A DNA stretch of 45,680 bases, from IMG/VR virus record IMGVR_UViG_3300043395_000503, positions 1 through 45,680 of that record; one strand, given 5' to 3'. Source of the stretch: a virus. Shown in pieces: positions 18,198-26,678 of the stretch. The stretch's first letter is position 1; each line of letters starts with the position of its first letter. The position numbers were made by a program, and so were the translations under genes. Under the pieces are notes generated by a model. That model had not been told where the DNA came from. It saw only the letters and a list, made by a program, of their open reading frames with translations, and made no database searches.

Positions 18198-19734
18198 TAA
18201 TTAAATTCAATGCTTCAGGGTTCTTAGAGGGATCCATCAGTGGTGTGCTGGCAAGCTGACCAAGTTGCTTGGTAACTTCCATATCCTTCTGAACACCGAT
18301 GTTTTCCATCTGTTCTTGCTTCATCTCATCAACGCTCTTGACAAGGTTGAGTACATCAATACCTTGAGATGCTGCAAGACGCTTGATTACTTCATCGCTG
18401 TTGATGTATTTGGCAATGGATTCTGGACCCATTGTCTGAGCAATGGTAGTCAGGAAAGCAGCAAGGCTTTCGCGATCTTGACCACGGCCTAGGGCATTAA
18501 CACCAGCAACAATAGTAGGTTTAACAATATCCTTTGGAAGACGAGGAATTTGTCCGGTCTTCTGGAAGACATTGAGCTTACGGTTAAGATACGGAACAAG
18601 AAACTCAGTAGTCAGTAGACTAAACAGTCCACCGAGCTGTTGCTCCAGTTCCATTTGTGTCATCCGTACTTCCTCAGCAGTTGTCCTTTCGGACTGCCTG
18701 ACAGAAAGGATTAAGAATGCCTCACTGAGACGACGTTCAAGAGACTGCATCAGCTCGTAAGCTGTACGGAAGTCAGCAGTCTTTCCTACCTGAATAACAC
18801 CAATGTCATCAGGCCTACCTTGAACGATTGCACCGTTACCTGCAGCGGCCAGCGTGGCCGGTTTAGTGGTGCTTGAGGGTGACACTACGAAGACAACTTT
18901 AGCGGCTGCTGCTGAGCCTTCTACGAGGGCCTGAGAGAGTGCTTCAAGGGAGCGTAGATCTCCGATGAATTCTTCAACACGGCCACGACCGTAGACTTCA
19001 CCATCAACAGTGTTAAAGCGAAGGACAAGCCAGGGGTTTGCTTCAACAGGTGCTTTACCCATTGAACCAGGGATGATTTTGTCTTCGTATTCTTGATGCC
19101 AGACAAACCTATTGTTGTCTCGGCGTACATGCGTGTAGATGTCTACCTCATCATTCCTCTCAGCTTCAGTACCTGCAACAGAGTTGGGTACAGCAGGAGG
19201 AAGGTTCAGTAGCTTCTTAGAGATGCGTTCTTTAGTGACTATTTCAAGCACATTGCCGTTACCATCTCTTTCTACTACGTAGCGATTCAAGGGGTATAGT
19301 TTGAGCTGCTTCTCTCCCATGAAGACCAACGCATTACCTGCTACCACCAGATGCTTCAGTGCTTGGTGTACAACGACACGATCACTGGAAGCAGCAATGG
19401 ATTCAAGGATAGTACGTTCAATCTTTGCAAAGGAAAGGTCAAGCTCAGAACGAACCTCCGGTGGGAAGTCCGTACCCAATGCACTGTCATCTACCTGGAG
19501 CTTAAAGAAGCTGGTTTGAGGGGGCAGTAGAGCTAGCATCAATTTAGATGCCAGAGTAACTACCCCTTTTGCACCAACGCTTTGCCACGGTGTAGGTAGA
19601 TGACGTGCTCCTTTGACAAACTCTTCCTCACCACGATTGAGATAAGGAAGAGTTAGGTCAGCAGCTTGTCTTGCTACGTTTAGAAATTGAGAACGATCAC
19701 TTGCTAAATAGTCATATCTTGTTTTTGCTGACAT
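18127..19734 (-). CDS. gp8: Portal (head-tail connector) protein, gp8-like
   Basis: A 535-residue protein of the T7 head-tail connector family (MSAKTRYDYLASDRSQFLN, ARQAADLTLPYL, GAKGVVTLASKLMLALLPP, and TAEEVRMTQMELEQQLGG with SLLTTEFLVPYLNRKL). The portal dodecamer initiates capsid assembly and is the DNA channel. It is followed by the scaffold gene as in T7. The length matches T7 gp8 (536 residues). Confidence 0.96.
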   Translation of the reverse strand: MSAKTRYDYLASDRSQFLNVARQAADLTLPYLNRGEEEFVKGARHLPTPWQSVGAKGVVTLASKLMLALLPPQTSFFKLQVDDSALGTDFPPEVRSELDLSFAKIERTILESIAASSDRVVVHQALKHLVVAGNALVFMGEKQLKLYPLNRYVVERDGNGNVLEIVTKERISKKLLNLPPAVPNSVAGTEAERNDEVDIYTHVRRDNNRFVWHQEYEDKIIPGSMGKAPVEANPWLVLRFNTVDGEVYGRGRVEEFIGDLRSLEALSQALVEGSAAAAKVVFVVSPSSTTKPATLAAAGNGAIVQGRPDDIGVIQVGKTADFRTAYELMQSLERRLSEAFLILSVRQSERTTAEEVRMTQMELEQQLGGLFSLLTTEFLVPYLNRKLNVFQKTGQIPRLPKDIVKPTIVAGVNALGRGQDRESLAAFLTTIAQTMGPESIAKYINSDEVIKRLAASQGIDVLNLVKSVDEMKQEQMENIGVQKDMEVTKQLGQLASTPLMDPSKNPEALNLINGQNPAIPPETGQESAGPIPRGG

Positions 19735-19739
19735 TGTGT

Positions 19740-20795
19740 TTAGCTAACGGCTAGGTTCACTCCAGAGCTACGTCCGGTTTGACCGTTGATTTTTAGATTG
19801 GCTGTACCTTTAGATGCTTGTCCAGTCGTACGCCAACGTGAACGACGGGGACGGAACCCTGTTGCTCCACCATCTAATGCAGAGCCAGGTCCACCAGGAC
19901 CGAACTTCGATTCAGCAGTTGCTTCAGGGGCAGTCGTAGTTGGGATTGGATCTCCAGTACCCGTGCCCGTTGATTCAGCTGGTGTATAGCTGTAATCATT
20001 ACCGGGTTTGTACGTATATTGCTCCCCAAAACCCTTAACAGTAGGTCGTCCACCGCCTCGGATTTGAGTACCACCCATCATAAGTGTAGGAGCAGTACCA
20101 GGAGTTGTCATGCTGTATCCACTTTGAGGGTTTGTATAACCTCCACTAGGGAGAGTACCGCGCATACTTTCTAACGCCTTACCAATATTACCAGTTCCAA
20201 ATGTAGGTTTCTGAGTAAGACCATAAAAGCCACCATAAGCTGGCCCTGACTGCTTGATCAGCGTGTTTGCTGCACCAGAATTAAGACGGATCCTGGCTAG
20301 GTTTGCATCTTTAAGTTTGCTGTTAACCTTGTCTAACTGTTTAATGACAGTGGCTGCAGACTTGCCAGTTGTCTCAGTAATATTATTAAGTTCTTGTCGA
20401 GTAATGCCTCCTTCACCTGCGATCTTAAGTGCTTGGTTGACACCCTTAGCATCGCTGATTTGCATAGGGCGTGCTTGAGAGGCTGCATACTTATCCATTT
20501 CAGCTTGCAAGCCAGCACCAATAGTCAGACCAGATCCTTTGGCGTAATCAAAGAATTGCTGTGGTGTTTGACCAGAAGCCAATGCTCGATTATAGGATTC
20601 AAGTCCGAGGCCGCCTTGGCTCTGAGCTTGTGACTGGTTGAAGGTCGCCATGTTAGAGCGAACTTGATCACCAATAGTTCCGTTGTACCTTGACAAGAAA
20701 TTGTAGATGTCAAGGTCGCTATATCCTGCAGCCTTGGCTCGATCAAACGAGTTCATGCCAAAGCCGCCGTTGCTGATAAAATCAGATACTGCCAT
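19740..20795 (-). CDS. Structural or virion-associated protein upstream of portal, unknown function
   Basis: A 351-residue Gly/Ser/Gln/Thr-rich protein. The N-terminus contains repeated short motifs (FGMNSFDRAKAAGYSDLDIYNFL, GLGLESYNRALASGQTPQQFFDYA) and the C-terminal half is low-complexity Gly/Pro/Thr. It is 5 bp upstream of the portal gene and so is transcribed with the head genes. It is probably a virion-associated protein. No enzymatic motif is visible. Confidence 0.8.
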   Translation of the reverse strand: MAVSDFISNGGFGMNSFDRAKAAGYSDLDIYNFLSRYNGTIGDQVRSNMATFNQSQAQSQGGLGLESYNRALASGQTPQQFFDYAKGSGLTIGAGLQAEMDKYAASQARPMQISDAKGVNQALKIAGEGGITRQELNNITETTGKSAATVIKQLDKVNSKLKDANLARIRLNSGAANTLIKQSGPAYGGFYGLTQKPTFGTGNIGKALESMRGTLPSGGYTNPQSGYSMTTPGTAPTLMMGGTQIRGGGRPTVKGFGEQYTYKPGNDYSYTPAESTGTGTGDPIPTTTAPEATAESKFGPGGPGSALDGGATGFRPRRSRWRTTGQASKGTANLKINGQTGRSSGVNLAVS

Positions 20796-20991
20796 TGTCT
20801 TCTTTAAGTCGATGGTTAATCCACTCGACCACTGAACGTTGGCCGGAGCGGTACATTATGAGATTGTTTGGATCATCCGGGTGGGGATTAACAGGTGGAA
20901 AGTTATCCTCTAGTTCTTGGAGGATTGATTGTAGCTGTAAGCCTGATGTTTCCAGCAGGCTAAGCATATTGTGGGAGGTTGGGGTTTGCAT
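20782..20991 (-). CDS. 69-residue conserved-looking small protein
   Basis: A small protein (MQTPTSHNMLSLLETSGLQLQSILQ, then PHPDDPNNLIMYRSGQRSVVEWI) between the RNR beta gene and the structural region. A TTG two codons upstream is also possible; I use the ATG at 20991. It overlaps the previous gene by 32 bp and the next by 14 bp. Such small soluble genes sit next to portal in related phages. Function unknown. Confidence 0.65.
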   Translation of the reverse strand: MQTPTSHNMLSLLETSGLQLQSILQELEDNFPPVNPHPDDPNNLIMYRSGQRSVVEWINHRLKEDNGSI

Positions 20992-21676
20992 GTTCAAAGA
21001 ACGCTGGCATACGGGCTCTCTTGGTGTCAGAAAGCTCTGGAGCTTTGCCCTCGTACATCAAGCGATCACTCGCATCCAGCCAAAATTTTTTGTCCAAATA
21101 TTTCGACTCGGTATTTCTACCTAGTGGCTGAAGTACCCAGTTTATGGTTGCCTTCCTGAGCTTATCCAAAGAAGGACTCCAATGGAGACCAAGCTCAGCA
21201 GCCACCAAGCTATTCGTTGCAACATGTACTTGCTCATCACGACTTATGTCTGCAGATACTGTACGGAGTCCAGCGTCACCATTAAACCGAAAGAATGGGA
21301 GTAGAACGAAGAAAATTGCACGCTCGGCAACCAACGCTTTAAGGATTGTGTGATCTGGATGCGAAGTCCACGCCTCTCGCAACTTAAGTGCTTCGGCCTC
21401 AGCTTGCGGATCAGTACCAATAGCATTGGCGACATAACCAAGAGCCAAGTCGTGGTTTTCTTCGTCTTTGATATTTGATTTGAGTAGTTCCCGTGCCAGA
21501 ACTGGAACGTCAGAGGCAAGGGCATCCTCGATAAACTCACCCACAGGTAATTCCATGTGTCGGATAGCGAGTGCCCGGTAGATTGCTTCTTCTGCACCTT
21601 CGGCAAGTTTTCCAGCAGTAGTCTGTACAGGTGTCCAGGTCCGTTTACGATTAAGTAGTTTTTGATAAGGGTTCAT
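20960..21676 (-). CDS. nrdB: Class I ribonucleotide reductase small (beta) subunit
   Basis: A 238-residue ferritin-like protein with class I RNR beta metal ligands: DEENH (E72xxH75), E118 in VAERAIFF, and DEQVH (E148xxH151), plus an earlier Glu in the LPVGEFIEDA helix. The ATG at 21676 overlaps the RNR alpha stop (ATGA). It is shorter than cellular NrdB (about 340 residues). Four residues after the first ligand His, where the radical Tyr of classical class Ia lies, the residue is Leu. This fits the published reannotation of the P-SSP7 RNR as class I and suggests an alternative metallocofactor. With the alpha subunit it makes deoxynucleotides for phage replication. Confidence 0.85.
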   Translation of the reverse strand: MNPYQKLLNRKRTWTPVQTTAGKLAEGAEEAIYRALAIRHMELPVGEFIEDALASDVPVLARELLKSNIKDEENHDLALGYVANAIGTDPQAEAEALKLREAWTSHPDHTILKALVAERAIFFVLLPFFRFNGDAGLRTVSADISRDEQVHVATNSLVAAELGLHWSPSLDKLRKATINWVLQPLGRNTESKYLDKKFWLDASDRLMYEGKAPELSDTKRARMPAFFEHANPNLPQYA

Positions 21677-23085
21677 TCGCCGCAATTACAATCAGGAGCC
21701 GGTGACTGGTTAAACCCAGTCGGATCATTAAGAATCGACTCCAAGTAATCGTTGACTTCAGACTCCTCCAATGCCGCATAGACATTGGACTTATCTTGTG
21801 TGTCACCCATTACTTGAAGCGAGTAATAAAGGGAGGTCTGCGGGGATTGCAGCCACTCTTCAATAAACGCTTCGTCATAGGTGATCACATCAGACCAACT
21901 ATTGAAGCTATAACCGTGAAGAAGTCCCGTCTTGTCTAGCAGTGACATGATGCCGTCTGCTACACGTTTGTAGTCTTCCCAGCCAACTTCAGACGCGATC
22001 TCAACAGGACCGTAGTCGTAGCTCTGGACGCCAAAGGTGCCGCTATCACGGTCTACCTGGCGGGCAATGGGAGGAGCAATCTCGGGGGTGGTTGTAAAGC
22101 CTTCTAGGTCTGTATAGCGATAGCTACAGGAGGCAGTAGGAGCAATAGCAAAGGCACGCTCCATCTTGTTGAACTTGGCTACCTCAGCAGCGGCATTAAT
22201 ACCTGCCTCAAGCTCTTTGGCAATTAGGTAGCCAGGAGTTGCAGGGTAGGGCCTTCCGCTAACAACAGCTTCTAGGCCAGCAGCAAAGGCGTTGTAGGTA
22301 ACACCATTCAATCGGAGAAGGTTGGCAAGTCCCAGCATTCCGAGACCGACTTGGCGATCTGTCTCTGCAGGCAAGTATTCTCCGCTTTCTCCAACACCTG
22401 TTTTGCTGTGAAGTGAGCACAGCTCGGACATTCCGTGGACAAACGCACTTTGAATATCATCAAGTTCGCATCCGCCGAGGTTGACATGTTGCAGTAGACA
22501 GGTGCCCCGGCTTGGGAGGTAAACTTCCAGGCAAACGTTACCCCGGATTCGATTTCCATTTCGATCTACTTTGGTTTTGTTGAGCCAGATGTCGCCTTTA
22601 CGGATGCCATCAAGGAGGGCTTCCCTTACTTCTTGCGTTGCTTCATCCCACCAATACTGGTTAATGTTGACGCAGCGCTTGACCCAAGGTAGATCAGCCC
22701 TACTAACACTGATGAACTCAAGAACATCAGGATGGTTAAGATCAAGATGACATACGACAGCGCCATTCTTGTAAACACCCCCTCTACGAAGGATTTCGTT
22801 TAGCGTTGAGTAGATTTTTGCAAAAGAGACAGGGCCTGATGCAACAAGTCCCTTACCGTTTTCAGCTCCTTTGGGTCGGAGTTTGGAGAGATGTACTGCA
22901 ACTCCCGCTCCATAGCGGAGAGCATGACTGACAAATCGCCACGATGCTTCAATACCATTTGGTCCCTCCATTGTGTCTTCCACCACGAACACGGTGCAAG
23001 AAACGGGGAGACGGCTGGTGGGATCATCAATCCAGGACTGCACACGCCCAGTACGAGCGATCAGTTCTTTGGTGGTTTTAGACAT
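21673..23085 (-). CDS. nrdA: Ribonucleotide reductase large (alpha) subunit
   Basis: A 470-residue catalytic RNR subunit, compact compared with cellular enzymes. Visible features are an N-terminal active-site Cys (LPVSCTVFV, C30), a finger-loop-like NLGGCEL, and a C-terminal redox pair in APDCNCGE. Podovirus genes of this type were long called class II (NrdJ), but the adjacent overlapping ferritin-like beta gene supports class I. Its C-terminus overlaps nrdB by 4 bp, so the two subunits should be made in balance. Confidence 0.9.
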   Translation of the reverse strand: MSKTTKELIARTGRVQSWIDDPTSRLPVSCTVFVVEDTMEGPNGIEASWRFVSHALRYGAGVAVHLSKLRPKGAENGKGLVASGPVSFAKIYSTLNEILRRGGVYKNGAVVCHLDLNHPDVLEFISVSRADLPWVKRCVNINQYWWDEATQEVREALLDGIRKGDIWLNKTKVDRNGNRIRGNVCLEVYLPSRGTCLLQHVNLGGCELDDIQSAFVHGMSELCSLHSKTGVGESGEYLPAETDRQVGLGMLGLANLLRLNGVTYNAFAAGLEAVVSGRPYPATPGYLIAKELEAGINAAAEVAKFNKMERAFAIAPTASCSYRYTDLEGFTTTPEIAPPIARQVDRDSGTFGVQSYDYGPVEIASEVGWEDYKRVADGIMSLLDKTGLLHGYSFNSWSDVITYDEAFIEEWLQSPQTSLYYSLQVMGDTQDKSNVYAALEESEVNDYLESILNDPTGFNQSPAPDCNCGE

Positions 23086-23087
23086 TA

Positions 23088-23477
23088 TTAAACAAGGTCA
23101 GTAAGATTAGGGGGTTGATAGTTCGGTCCTTTAAGGATCTTTCCGTCATCACGACGAATAGGTTGACCGTCTTCTCCAAGCTTTGACATATTGCTTAGGT
23201 GAACACGGTTCAACGCTTCATCAAGATCCCAACCAAGATTCTCTGCATACTGGTAGCAGACATAAACAAGGTCAGCTAACTCCTTCAGACATTCAGAGGC
23301 ATTGATCGTGAGCCCCATAATTAGCTGGTTCTCAGCATCAAGGAACTCTTTGAATTCCTCAACGATCAAAGTCCGCTGCATAGTCCGTGAAGCTGGCGTC
23401 GTACTGTTCCTCACTTGGAAACCAGCTCTGAACTCCTTTGCTTGCTGACTGATGAAGGATTTCGTTTTCAAGCTCAT
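23088..23477 (-). CDS. mazG: MazG-like nucleotide pyrophosphohydrolase
   Basis: A 129-residue all-alpha NTP pyrophosphohydrolase-like protein: FRAGFQVRNSTTP, TLIVEEFKEFLDAE (ExxE) and the second metal motif ECLKELADLVYV (ExxD). Cyanophage MazG proteins hydrolyse (d)NTPs and may change nucleotide pools or alarmones. The long start at 23477 keeps the family N-terminal helix, so the 119-bp out-of-frame overlap with the DUF3310 gene seems genuine. It lies 2 bp before RNR, consistent with nucleotide metabolism. Confidence 0.8.
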   Translation of the reverse strand: MSLKTKSFISQQAKEFRAGFQVRNSTTPASRTMQRTLIVEEFKEFLDAENQLIMGLTINASECLKELADLVYVCYQYAENLGWDLDEALNRVHLSNMSKLGEDGQPIRRDDGKILKGPNYQPPNLTDLV

Positions 23478-23658
23478 TTTGTAGGTAGTGGATTGCTTTG
23501 GTTAGATCTTGCTTACGGTCTTCTTTGTAACCAGCTCGGCAGATATACTTGACTGCATTACCAAGATGGAAGTTCAGTCCTTGGTCTCGGATGAAGTCCC
23601 AAACTTGAATAGAGCCTCGTCGGTAATACTCGGGTCCACTGGTGTTACTGTTGGCCAT
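23359..23658 (-). CDS. DUF3310 family protein
   Basis: A 99-residue protein with the DUF3310 pattern YYRRGSIQVWDFIRDQGLNFHLGNAVKYICRAGYK, then DLTKAIHYLQNELE. The family (sometimes labelled phage nucleotide kinase-like) is common in T7-like phages, but its activity is not firmly known. The domain ends near residue 72. The remaining tail is the part read in another frame by mazG. Confidence 0.82.
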   Translation of the reverse strand: MANSNTSGPEYYRRGSIQVWDFIRDQGLNFHLGNAVKYICRAGYKEDRKQDLTKAIHYLQNELENEILHQSASKGVQSWFPSEEQYDASFTDYAADFDR

Positions 23659-23801
23659 TTAGAAACAAGGTTGACTACGTTATTGCTAAGCACAAAGGTT
23701 TGATGCTGTAACGCCATGAAGACTGTGATGATGTCTTCTTTCTTTGTGTCAGGGTGACGCAATGCGTCTTCAATCTGACGGAGTTTGAACTGCTGCTCCA
23801 T
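23574..23801 (-). CDS. 75-residue helical protein after the exonuclease gene
   Basis: The product MEQQFKLRQIEDALRHPDT ... DIITVFMALQHQTFVLSNNV looks helical. I choose the ATG at 23801, with GGAG six bases upstream. A longer frame from an ATG at 23861 adds 20 residues but increases overlap with the exonuclease gene. It overlaps its neighbours on both sides, in operon style. Function unknown. Confidence 0.65.
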   Translation of the reverse strand: MEQQFKLRQIEDALRHPDTKKEDIITVFMALQHQTFVLSNNVVNLVSKWPTVTPVDPSITDEALFKFGTSSETKD

Positions 23802-24537
23802 CTTCAGCTCCGTCACCACTGGAGGGGGTCCAAGGTCTGACGGTTTGATTGGTGAAATCATAATCTTCCACTTGAAGGATCTTTGCTAGGCGTGCATTTA
23901 GAAGTGCATCCTCTTCAGTGAGACCCTTTTCCAGGAAGGTCTCTAATACGGTCTGCCAGGTAGCACCTTTCTCAGTCAGGATTGCGTCTGCTCTCTTGAT
24001 GCCAATAGTCGGTACACCTGCATAACCATCGGTCTGATCACCTGCCATTGTTTGGATGAGGTGCCATCGGTCCCCCTCTTCCTTAGTGATCGTTACAACG
24101 CCTTCTGATAGGTCGTAGAGATCTCCAGGGATCTGTCGCATGTCCTTATCTGGACTGCAAATGATGTGACCTTGTTCCTTGGTTGCATAGATGCCAATAG
24201 CATCATCCGCTTCCAGAGTTGGCATCACAACAACGTGGTACTCTTCCTTGAGCTTATTGATGACCCTTTTGTAGCCACACGGCTTTTTTCGATTTCGATG
24301 TCCTTTATAGTTTGGGTCAAGAGATTTACGGAAGTTAGTAGAATCAGAAAAAAACAGAATAGAATCGTCAAAATGTCCAAGATCGTTAGCGATGTTGGCA
24401 AGCTCTCGTTCAACATAAGAGTATGCTTCAGAAAAGTTAGAGGTAACTACAATGAGATCTTCTCCAAAGTCAATCTCAGTTTCTGTGGCAGCACAACACT
24501 TATAGACGATATAGTCTGCGTCAATCAGTAAGCTCAT
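23770..24537 (-). CDS. gp6: 5'-3' exonuclease, gp6-like (FEN/PIN type)
   Basis: A 255-residue nuclease of the T7 gp6 / Pol I 5'-3' exonuclease family: the N-terminal MSLLIDADYIVYKCC metal site, TLEADDAIGI, ICSPDKDMRQIPG, and the helix-hairpin-helix region AGDQTDGYAGVPTIGIKRA. In T7 it degrades host DNA to nucleotides, removes RNA primers and helps recombination. Its ATG overlaps the stop of the 44-residue gene (ATGA). It follows the polymerase as in T7. Confidence 0.92.
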   Translation of the reverse strand: MSLLIDADYIVYKCCAATETEIDFGEDLIVVTSNFSEAYSYVERELANIANDLGHFDDSILFFSDSTNFRKSLDPNYKGHRNRKKPCGYKRVINKLKEEYHVVVMPTLEADDAIGIYATKEQGHIICSPDKDMRQIPGDLYDLSEGVVTITKEEGDRWHLIQTMAGDQTDGYAGVPTIGIKRADAILTEKGATWQTVLETFLEKGLTEEDALLNARLAKILQVEDYDFTNQTVRPWTPSSGDGAEDGAAVQTPSD

Positions 24538-24668
24538 CCCTGACCACGCTTAAGCTTGCGCCCACGCTTAGGGAGGCTACGAGTACCGTTGCCTTGGTGG
24601 GTATGTTTAAACTTAGCTCGTGATTGAAACTCAACACGGCCAAGATTAGTCTTTGATTTAGTTGCCAT
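24534..24668 (-). CDS. 44-residue basic protein between polymerase and exonuclease
   Basis: A very basic peptide, MATKSKTNLGRVEFQSRAKF followed by a Lys/Arg-rich C-terminus (RSLPKRGRKLKRGQG). Its ATG overlaps the polymerase stop (TAATG) and its stop overlaps the exonuclease start (ATGA). Double coupling strongly supports translation. The charge suggests nucleic-acid binding, perhaps as an accessory to replication. I do not recognise a named family. Confidence 0.8.
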   Translation of the reverse strand: MATKSKTNLGRVEFQSRAKFKHTHQGNGTRSLPKRGRKLKRGQG

Positions 24669-25951
24669 TAGTGTACGTCTGCCCAGGTGGATCCGATCTT
24701 CCCTTCGGCAGCAATAGGGATACGGAGTTCGTAGTACTCACCAGCTAGCGCAGCGCAAAGCTCTAGGTGGTTCTTCAGATCTTCTTGATAGATAGGTAGG
24801 CACTCAAACTGCAACTCGTCATGAACGAATGCAAGCTGATGAGTGTGATCTAAATAGTCGTTGTCTATGGTTGGGAAGTTATCGTTTGCGATGACCATCC
24901 AACGCTTCGCAACTACACCGGCTGATGACTGCAAAAGGTAATTGAGTGCCTTGTGCGGACTATCAACAGGAATGCGTCTGCTATCTATCGCCTTGACAAA
25001 ACCTCTGTCAGCTGCCTTACGAATGTAGGTAAGTAGATTATCCAGGCCGTCAATGGCAGCCACATAAGCTGCACGAATCTCTGCGCCTTTCTCTTTCGCC
25101 TTGTTCGGGGGAAGCTGGGGGTCGTACGATAGACCAATTTTCTGGTCGCCTGCACCATATAAAAATGCGTAAGTTACTGTCTTGACTAGCTTTCTAGAGA
25201 TGCCAATCTTGTCTGCGTTGACTTGATGTATGTCGCCGTTGAGAAGAACATGTCCGTAAGCGCCTCCATCATATCTAGCCAAATAGTGGGCAAGCATTCT
25301 AAGTTCAATGCCTGCGAGATCAGCACCAACCATGACATGCTCAGGGCTAGCTCTGAATAACCTTCTAAAGTTAAGATCACTGGGCACCTGTGCAAGGTTT
25401 GGATTTCTGTGGGCACACCTATGTGTGTTAGTAGCCACTGAACAGTGGTGATGTATTCGATTGTCTCTAACTAGCTTTAGATATGCGTTATTACCCTCAG
25501 ATAACATACCGAGCTGCTTTGTAAGCTCTAGGCATCGGAAGAACTGAAGGGATTCTTCAGTGCCAATATCCTTGAGAACAGTCTCGTCGATGGCAGTCTT
25601 GCCAGCTTTTGTTTTCTTATCGGGCACCCATCCATGTAGGTTCTGCATGATCCATGCAATGTGATCCCTACTAGATGGATTGAATTCAACTAGCTTGGTA
25701 CACGTAGCACCCTCTACATAACCTAAGGAGCGGTTAACTCGTTTCGGAGTAAATTCGCGTCCTGCAATGTAAGGGTACCGCTGCCGTAGTAAACGATTAA
25801 GGCCATCAAGCTCGGTGTAGAGAGCTTGTGCAAGTTCCCGTGCAGCAGGCTCGTCAAAGTACCATCCATGTAGCTCTTGCTCTGTGAGGATACGTGAGAC
25901 ATCTAGCTCTAGTTTTAAGTAGTCAGGAATTTCTTGGTAAAGTGATGCCAA
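24668..25951 (-). CDS. gp5: DNA polymerase, polymerase domain (split gene, C-terminal part)
   Basis: A 427-residue family A polymerase palm, fingers and thumb: motif A (VGADLAGIELRMLAHYL), the O-helix region (RKLVKTVTYAFLYGAG), motif C (LAFVHDELQFE) and a T7-like C-terminus (TWADVH). The frame starts at a TTG (25951) inside the 3' end of the exonuclease-domain ORF, in the -1 frame relative to it. Two ORFs of 170 and 427 residues add up to about one cyanopodovirus polymerase. The protein may be two subunits, a frameshift product, or one gene broken by a sequence error in the overlap. Confidence 0.9.
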   Translation of the reverse strand: MASLYQEIPDYLKLELDVSRILTEQELHGWYFDEPAARELAQALYTELDGLNRLLRQRYPYIAGREFTPKRVNRSLGYVEGATCTKLVEFNPSSRDHIAWIMQNLHGWVPDKKTKAGKTAIDETVLKDIGTEESLQFFRCLELTKQLGMLSEGNNAYLKLVRDNRIHHHCSVATNTHRCAHRNPNLAQVPSDLNFRRLFRASPEHVMVGADLAGIELRMLAHYLARYDGGAYGHVLLNGDIHQVNADKIGISRKLVKTVTYAFLYGAGDQKIGLSYDPQLPPNKAKEKGAEIRAAYVAAIDGLDNLLTYIRKAADRGFVKAIDSRRIPVDSPHKALNYLLQSSAGVVAKRWMVIANDNFPTIDNDYLDHTHQLAFVHDELQFECLPIYQEDLKNHLELCAALAGEYYELRIPIAAEGKIGSTWADVH

Positions 25952-26427
25952 AGTTTTGTAGTAACAACAACGTCTTGGAGCATGTACTCCTGCATTTCAG
26001 GAGACCACTCCTTCCAATCTGTGTCCTTACCAAAGCAACCCTTGTACTCGCCCAATCTGTATCCGTACGACTCCAATGAGTGACGACCATAAAGCTGTAG
26101 TGGCATGTTCTTCCACTTACGCTTTTGGTCTACAGCTAAAATGTCAGAGTGTAAGACACGAGATATAACCAGAGTATCAACAGCGGCAGAGGGGGTAAAC
26201 CAGGGATAAAGATGCCTAAGTACAGGAATGTCGTACCCAATAATATTGTGGCCAATAATGCACTCCGCATCCTCAAGCATCTGAACACCTTTCGTGATAG
26301 GTTGTTCACTGCCTTGGTCATTAAAGACAAAGGTCTGTTTAGTATCGAGATCGTGGATACCAATACAGTGGACACAGGTAACATCATTCAGTAATCCGTC
26401 TGTTTCAATATCGAAGACCAGATTCAT
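25915..26427 (-). CDS. gp5: DNA polymerase 3'-5' exonuclease domain (split gene, N-terminal part)
   Basis: A 170-residue DEDDy-type proofreading domain: Exo I MNLVFDIETDGLL (D6, E8), Exo II IIGHNIIGYDIPVL, and Exo III YMLQDVVVT. It ends at a TAA 34 bases past the TTG of the polymerase ORF. Its ATG overlaps the upstream stop (ATGA). No canonical X-XXY-YYZ slippery heptamer is visible in the 37-bp overlap; the nearest homopolymer is a run of four A on the coding strand. Confidence 0.9.
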   Translation of the reverse strand: MNLVFDIETDGLLNDVTCVHCIGIHDLDTKQTFVFNDQGSEQPITKGVQMLEDAECIIGHNIIGYDIPVLRHLYPWFTPSAAVDTLVISRVLHSDILAVDQKRKWKNMPLQLYGRHSLESYGYRLGEYKGCFGKDTDWKEWSPEMQEYMLQDVVVTTKLWHHFTKKFLTT

Positions 26428-26678
26428 TTACCTTGCCACACATACGTCTTATCAACGAACTGTGCTTTTGCTACTGCTTCAGGTGTGGGTGGGTTAGGAC
26501 GCTTCAGTTTCCCTTCGTATCGACGTTTAGCAGCTGTGGCTGGGTCTTTCCATACGGATCCATAAGTTAGAAATGGATCACGGCCACTAAGGTTGTATGG
26601 ATCAGTCAACATTGCTTGCTGATGGGGAGATTCAAAAGTCTGTACTTGGGTCGAACTCGTCTTCTGCTTCGGTTTCAT
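26424..26678 (-). CDS. 84-residue protein between primase-helicase and DNA polymerase
   Basis: A basic soluble protein (MKPKQKTSSTQVQTFESPHQ, then TDPYNLSGRDPFLTYGSVWKD, then Lys/Arg-rich) overlapping the primase-helicase end by 47 bp and the polymerase exo ORF by 4 bp. The position suggests an accessory replication protein. No known motif. Confidence 0.65.
   Translation of the reverse strand: MKPKQKTSSTQVQTFESPHQQAMLTDPYNLSGRDPFLTYGSVWKDPATAAKRRYEGKLKRPNPPTPEAVAKAQFVDKTYVWQGK

Noticed and set aside
25915-25951. Canonical -1 frameshift site in the DNA polymerase overlap
   Set aside because: No X-XXY-YYZ heptamer in the correct phase was found; the A and T runs are too short or out of phase.
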